Positions 60,106-64,000 of a stretch of 64,000 nucleotides of DNA are shown here, in pieces (the first letter of the stretch is position 1; the number at the start of each line of letters is the position of its first letter). The stretch is from assembly GCA_002943765.1 (NCBI GenBank), contig PQWQ01000008.1:682001-746000 (forward strand), given 5' to 3'. Origin of the DNA: Psoroptes ovis. Its lineage: Eukaryota; Arthropoda; Arachnida; Sarcoptiformes; Psoroptidae. The notes under the pieces are model-generated. The model was not told the DNA's origin, searched no databases, and was given only the letters and a program-made list of their open reading frames with translations. A program made the translations under genes and the position numbers.

Positions 60106-63100
60106 TAGTTTTAAACAGCCGAAACGATGTCGAACGATTGTCAAAGTGTGATTAGTAATTCGACAGAAACCGTCGATGAAGCGAAATATGATGAGTAAAG
60201 ATGAATGAAAGTGATACAAATGAGCCAAAAAGACTTGTCACAATTCATGCGAATTGAAAGTGAATGCAAAAAAAAATGCAGCCGAAAAAACTCTTTGATT
60301 ACTCCATGAATATCGAACTGCAAAGAGAGACATTCAAATACGTGTTTTTGCACGTGTTTCTTATGTGCACGTAGTTTGAACGTAGTTTTTTTTTTTGGGA
60401 GATTTTCTTGGAAAATTTTCAAATGGGGAAATTTTCTTACATTTTTTCTTATGAAGACTTTAAATCAAAGATTTATCATTTGTCACCGATAATACAAACA
60501 AATGATAAGAACTAAGACTGATTTGGACTGATTTGATTTATTGTTTGATGCGTCATTGTTATGGTATCGCTGTTATCATCATGATTTGTTGGTATTATCT
60601 TTGATTGTTTTATCATCGTTATGGTGTTATCGTCCAACTATTTGTCAATCAAATATGCTTTGTTTGGTTTGAATGAAGCCGAAAATATTTTTACGAAACA
60701 AAACATTGGCAAATCATCATCAGGTAAATAATATGAACAATACAACTGAATGAATGAATCGAGGAAAGTTTTTTTTTCGGGAGAAATCTTTTTGTTTGTC
60801 CCCAACGATTGTCCACAAGAAGATCGATGAATGGAGATAATAATCGAATGAATTATGAATTGATCGTCTCTCTAATGGATAGGTGAATGAATAAGGTTAA
60901 TTCAAAGATGATCCTAAGGCTAGAAAATTATTTTGTGCCAATTCAAAGTTTCTCGAGGTTCCCGAAGCTCCAAGAGTCAAATGGATTTATTTTTCCTCAA
61001 TAGATATGCATAGACATGCAGACAAATATTGATTGACTTCAAGGAAAAATCAACAGATGTTTTTATTGTTTGTTTACTTGTATGCTTGTAATTTAATCCT
61101 TATAAATCAAAGATGGCAAAAACATTAAATTAAATCAACGAGATGAGATCAAATGAGGTTTCCAGAGCAACCAGTCAAATGATTTTTTCAACGATTTTAC
61201 CTGACATTTAAAGCTAAAAAAATCAAAAAATTCGTAAATATTTTTCCATGAATCGAATCCGATCAAATCGATTTAAAATTGATTAATTAATTAATCAAAA
61301 TTAAATGATTAATTTGAAAAAAGACTAATTCAGAACCCTCCAAGGCTATTTACGATGCAGTGCAACAGATGGCAGCACGAACAAGTTCGAATTTTCGAGC
61401 GGGATTTTTTAAAAATTTTTGAATTTTTTTCGAAATGAGATACGAATTTAGAATTTCCTTTTATCAAAATTCTATAAAACGTGTATACAATAAAACAAAA
61501 TTCGGAACAAAATGAAAATAAATACAACTATTATACCATCGATAAATAATAAACAATAGTATGATTCAATCAAATCAATTCGAGTTTGTAGATAATTGTA
61601 TCGAGAATAATGAATATTTTTAATTAATTATTCTAATTAAGCGAATTATCGAATTATTTTATTGGTTGTGTGAATTAAAATTTAATTTTCATTTATTTAA
61701 TTAAATGAAAAATTTATATTTAAACCTAAGTTTCGTTTTAAATTAAACACTCAATTAAAAAAAGTTTTTGATATTGTTTTAGTTTGTGAATTTCATATTT
61801 TTTCGAAAAGCGAATTAAATTCTTAAATTGAATTCAAGGGCTCGCTAACCGTTTGGACATGTTACCAACGTATGGTATCAATATCCGTCGTCAACAACCA
61901 GAATTTGTCCGAAACGGCTAAATTATCAAAATTATTTTCATCATTGAATGCATAGCAGCCGCATCGGTTATTCTTCAATTACAGAAAATCAATATTAACA
62001 ACAAAATCAAATGTTGAATCAATAGATACCCTGGTGTATACCCTTGACTAATAAGATTATTGAATCAATCAATCAGTTTGTCAATCATCATTAATCGTAT
62101 TATTGTTTTGTATCAAAAAAATTCACATAGAAACAAAATGTAATTTAAATTAATTCTTATGAATTTTCATAATGAAAAAAATTTTGACTAAATAAATAAA
62201 TTAAATAAAAGCGACACTAGACAATTTGACATGATTGACAAGCGTATCTGGCGAGCATCACTTGTCAAAAATTTCCGAAAAAATCCATGTCAAAAATCTA
62301 CGGGGGTCGAATCCTCTTGAATAAATAAATCGATGAATCAAAATGCTCGATGTTCATCCGATCGATCATCAAAAATGAATCCTTGATGCACAGTGGTCAT
62401 TCGCGTCGATGATTTTCCCAAATGAATTGATCAATGAATCAGTTGAATCAATGGATCAGTGATGATAATCGTCTTAACCACCAGTCAGTGGTCGAACATT
62501 GAGCTAATCCATGCTGGTCATTGCTTAATTAATTAAGGACCTAGATACCAATTGATTGGTAATCAATTGATTCTTCGACTGCAAAATTCAATCTGTCTGA
62601 TCATCCATTCGTTCATTCATTGAGATCATTTTAAGTGGAAAATCAATTCAGCCAAATTCTTCGAGATGAATCGAATTGAATTGAATCAGACATGTATATG
62701 AGCACAAGCATACATACGAACAATGAGAGACAGAGTAAATTATCATAAAAGTTCAAAGAACTTTGCTTCAAATCATTCATCTGTATGATCAGTGATGATC
62801 ATTGATGATCTTGGCTTTACTCACTGATCATCGTAATCATTGAAAGCATTCGAAGCATTTGAAGGGTTTGGACGTTTTGACGTTTGGATATTCGGTACAC
62901 TCATCGAATGGCTCTAATTTGACAGGGCTAACAGCGAATACATGTTCAATGAGTGTGTGACACCTGTCAAAAATTATCGGCAAAAATTACAAAATTGAAA
63001 ATTCAAACAAAAGCCTGGTCGATCATCGATCAATCGACGATCGAGCATTCGATTATCCAGCCGTTCGGGCGACAAAACACCCGAAAAAAATGCTCCGAAC

Positions 63101-63507
63101 TGATAATCACTAGTCAATTCATCAAATTACTAGCAATTACAAGTGCTATTTATAGCACTCGATAATAATAGATCAGATAATAGATCATGACATGCCAAAC
63201 TGAACTAAATAGTCAAAGATATTTGACTAGTTTTAGGCGTAATTTAGATCAATTTCGAATGATGATCCAAATAATTGAGTCCAATTTCTGTTCTATTTTC
63301 AATTATTTGACCTATTCGAAGGCTCTATACTTTACCAATCATTATTTGTTTAGGCTTCAATTCGAACTGGTGCCGATCAACTGGTTCGATTCGATCATTT
63401 TAGATCAATTTTCGATTGATTTTGAGTCGAAAAAATAGAAATAATCCAAAAATATATAAAAACTAGTTACGATCAAAGCTAGTTATTGATCATTGATCAT
63501 CATTCAA

Positions 63508-63595
63508 AGGTCGTCCGAAAAGTTCTGGCCAATTTTCTTTTTAAAAATATCGTGTTTTCCATTGATTAATCCAGAACAAACTTTTCGTGCAGCCA
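63508..63595. mobile_element. MITE, GTCCGAAAAG family, decayed
   Basis: GGTCGTCCGAAAAGTTCTGGCC and ACAAACTTTTCGTGCAGCC ends. Confidence 0.6.
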
Positions 63596-64000
63596 AATTC
63601 ATGTGATTTGAGCAAAGCTTGCGCGTCAAGCTGTTGCCATTCACATCAAATCATTGTTATTGAGCCAGTTTTTTCCCATTCTTGTCTCTCTCTTCGACTT
63701 TATTGAAGGATTTTCATAATTATTCACTGTGATTAAATCCATTATGCTCAATAATCATAATGAATGTTGTAAATCTTGTTTTTTTTTCAATTATCTTCAC
63801 CCTGCTTTGTTAAAACTTTAAAGGGTTAAGAGAAGCCAGATTAAGCCGGCAAAATTCATTATAATCATCCCTAAATAATCATAAAAAATAACAATTTCCA
63901 ATGTTGAATTCATTATCATTCCATTATCATTGATTATCAGTATTAATCATTGTTAAGAGATTGTTAAGAACCAGTTGAATGAACCAGAAATAATTGTGAA

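Larger units (their letters stand above)
58483..64000. other. Terminal intergenic region
   Basis: No gene supported. It holds two MITEs (60026-60105, 63508-63595), a CAGC/CCAA tandem tract near 59373-59410, and near 61365-61376 an isolated CAGATGGC motif partly like the promoter core at 24741 and 29652, but without a CACGTG or adjacent ORF. Confidence 0.5.

Noticed and set aside
61365..61376. CAGATGGC core like the shared promoter block
   Set aside because: No CACGTG or extended match, and no gene follows on either strand; only an 8-base similarity.
62310..62330. GGGTCGAATCCTC resembling a tRNA B-box
   Set aside because: No A-box or cloverleaf at the right distance upstream.

Overview
This is an AT-rich, gene-sparse stretch of arthropod nuclear DNA, most likely from a mite; an astigmatid, dust-mite-like genome is my best guess. 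The clues are an arachnid-style Rebers-Riddiford cuticle protein, a BMP-type R-Smad of arthropod layout, many introns of only 59-90 bp with standard GT-AG ends, Asn/Gln-rich homopolymer tracts in proteins, and very AT-rich spacers full of short inverted-repeat transposons. The species is inference; the eukaryotic gene structure is read directly. I built the exon models by joining open frames at splice sites. In all multi-exon models the phases agree.

Layout. 1-6.7 kb: spacer with a 5'-truncated non-LTR retrotransposon (YADD reverse transcriptase tail) and several MITEs. 6.75-8.7 kb (-): chitin-binding cuticle protein, 3 exons. 8.7-15 kb: spacer with MITEs, a hAT-like MITE and a possible LTR-retroelement relic. 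15.06-21.5 kb (-): two tandem 7-exon SLC1-type transporter genes. 23.7-24.6 kb (-): Rpf2, a ribosome biogenesis factor. 29.1-34.4 kb: compact cluster of Tim13 (-), mitochondrial uL2 (+), an unknown secreted protein (+), a divergent enolase-phosphatase E1 (+) and an unrecognised protein (-). 34.9-36.0 kb: a 1.07-kb near-perfect inverted repeat. 37.5-39.2 kb (-): Mad/Smad1/5. 39.2-46.0 kb: spacer. 46.0-48.2 kb (+): F-box protein. 50.2-53.9 kb: hydroxypyruvate isomerase (-), an acidic Gln-rich protein (-), a small protein with a Cys-rich tail (+) and a small candidate exon (-). 56.3-56.9 kb (+): secreted ten-cysteine prokineticin/astakine-like protein. 57.2-58.5 kb (-): unrecognised protein with an MGN myristoylation-type N-terminus. 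58.5-64 kb: spacer.

The genes do not form one pathway. Rpf2, mitochondrial uL2 and Tim13 are housekeeping genes. Rpf2 and uL2m share an unusual upstream block (CACGTG plus a GCCATCTGTCGG core) that looks like a common promoter module. The most unusual coding features are the two SLC1 paralogues, whose ion/substrate-site signature is HMNG(P/S) instead of NMDGT, the E1 phosphatase with two expected acidic active-site residues replaced, and the R-Smad without a PPxY linker motif. I see no CRISPR array, operon-type system or other clearly new multi-gene system. The novelty is in the diverged proteins, the shared promoter block, the long hairpin and the dense set of TIR families.
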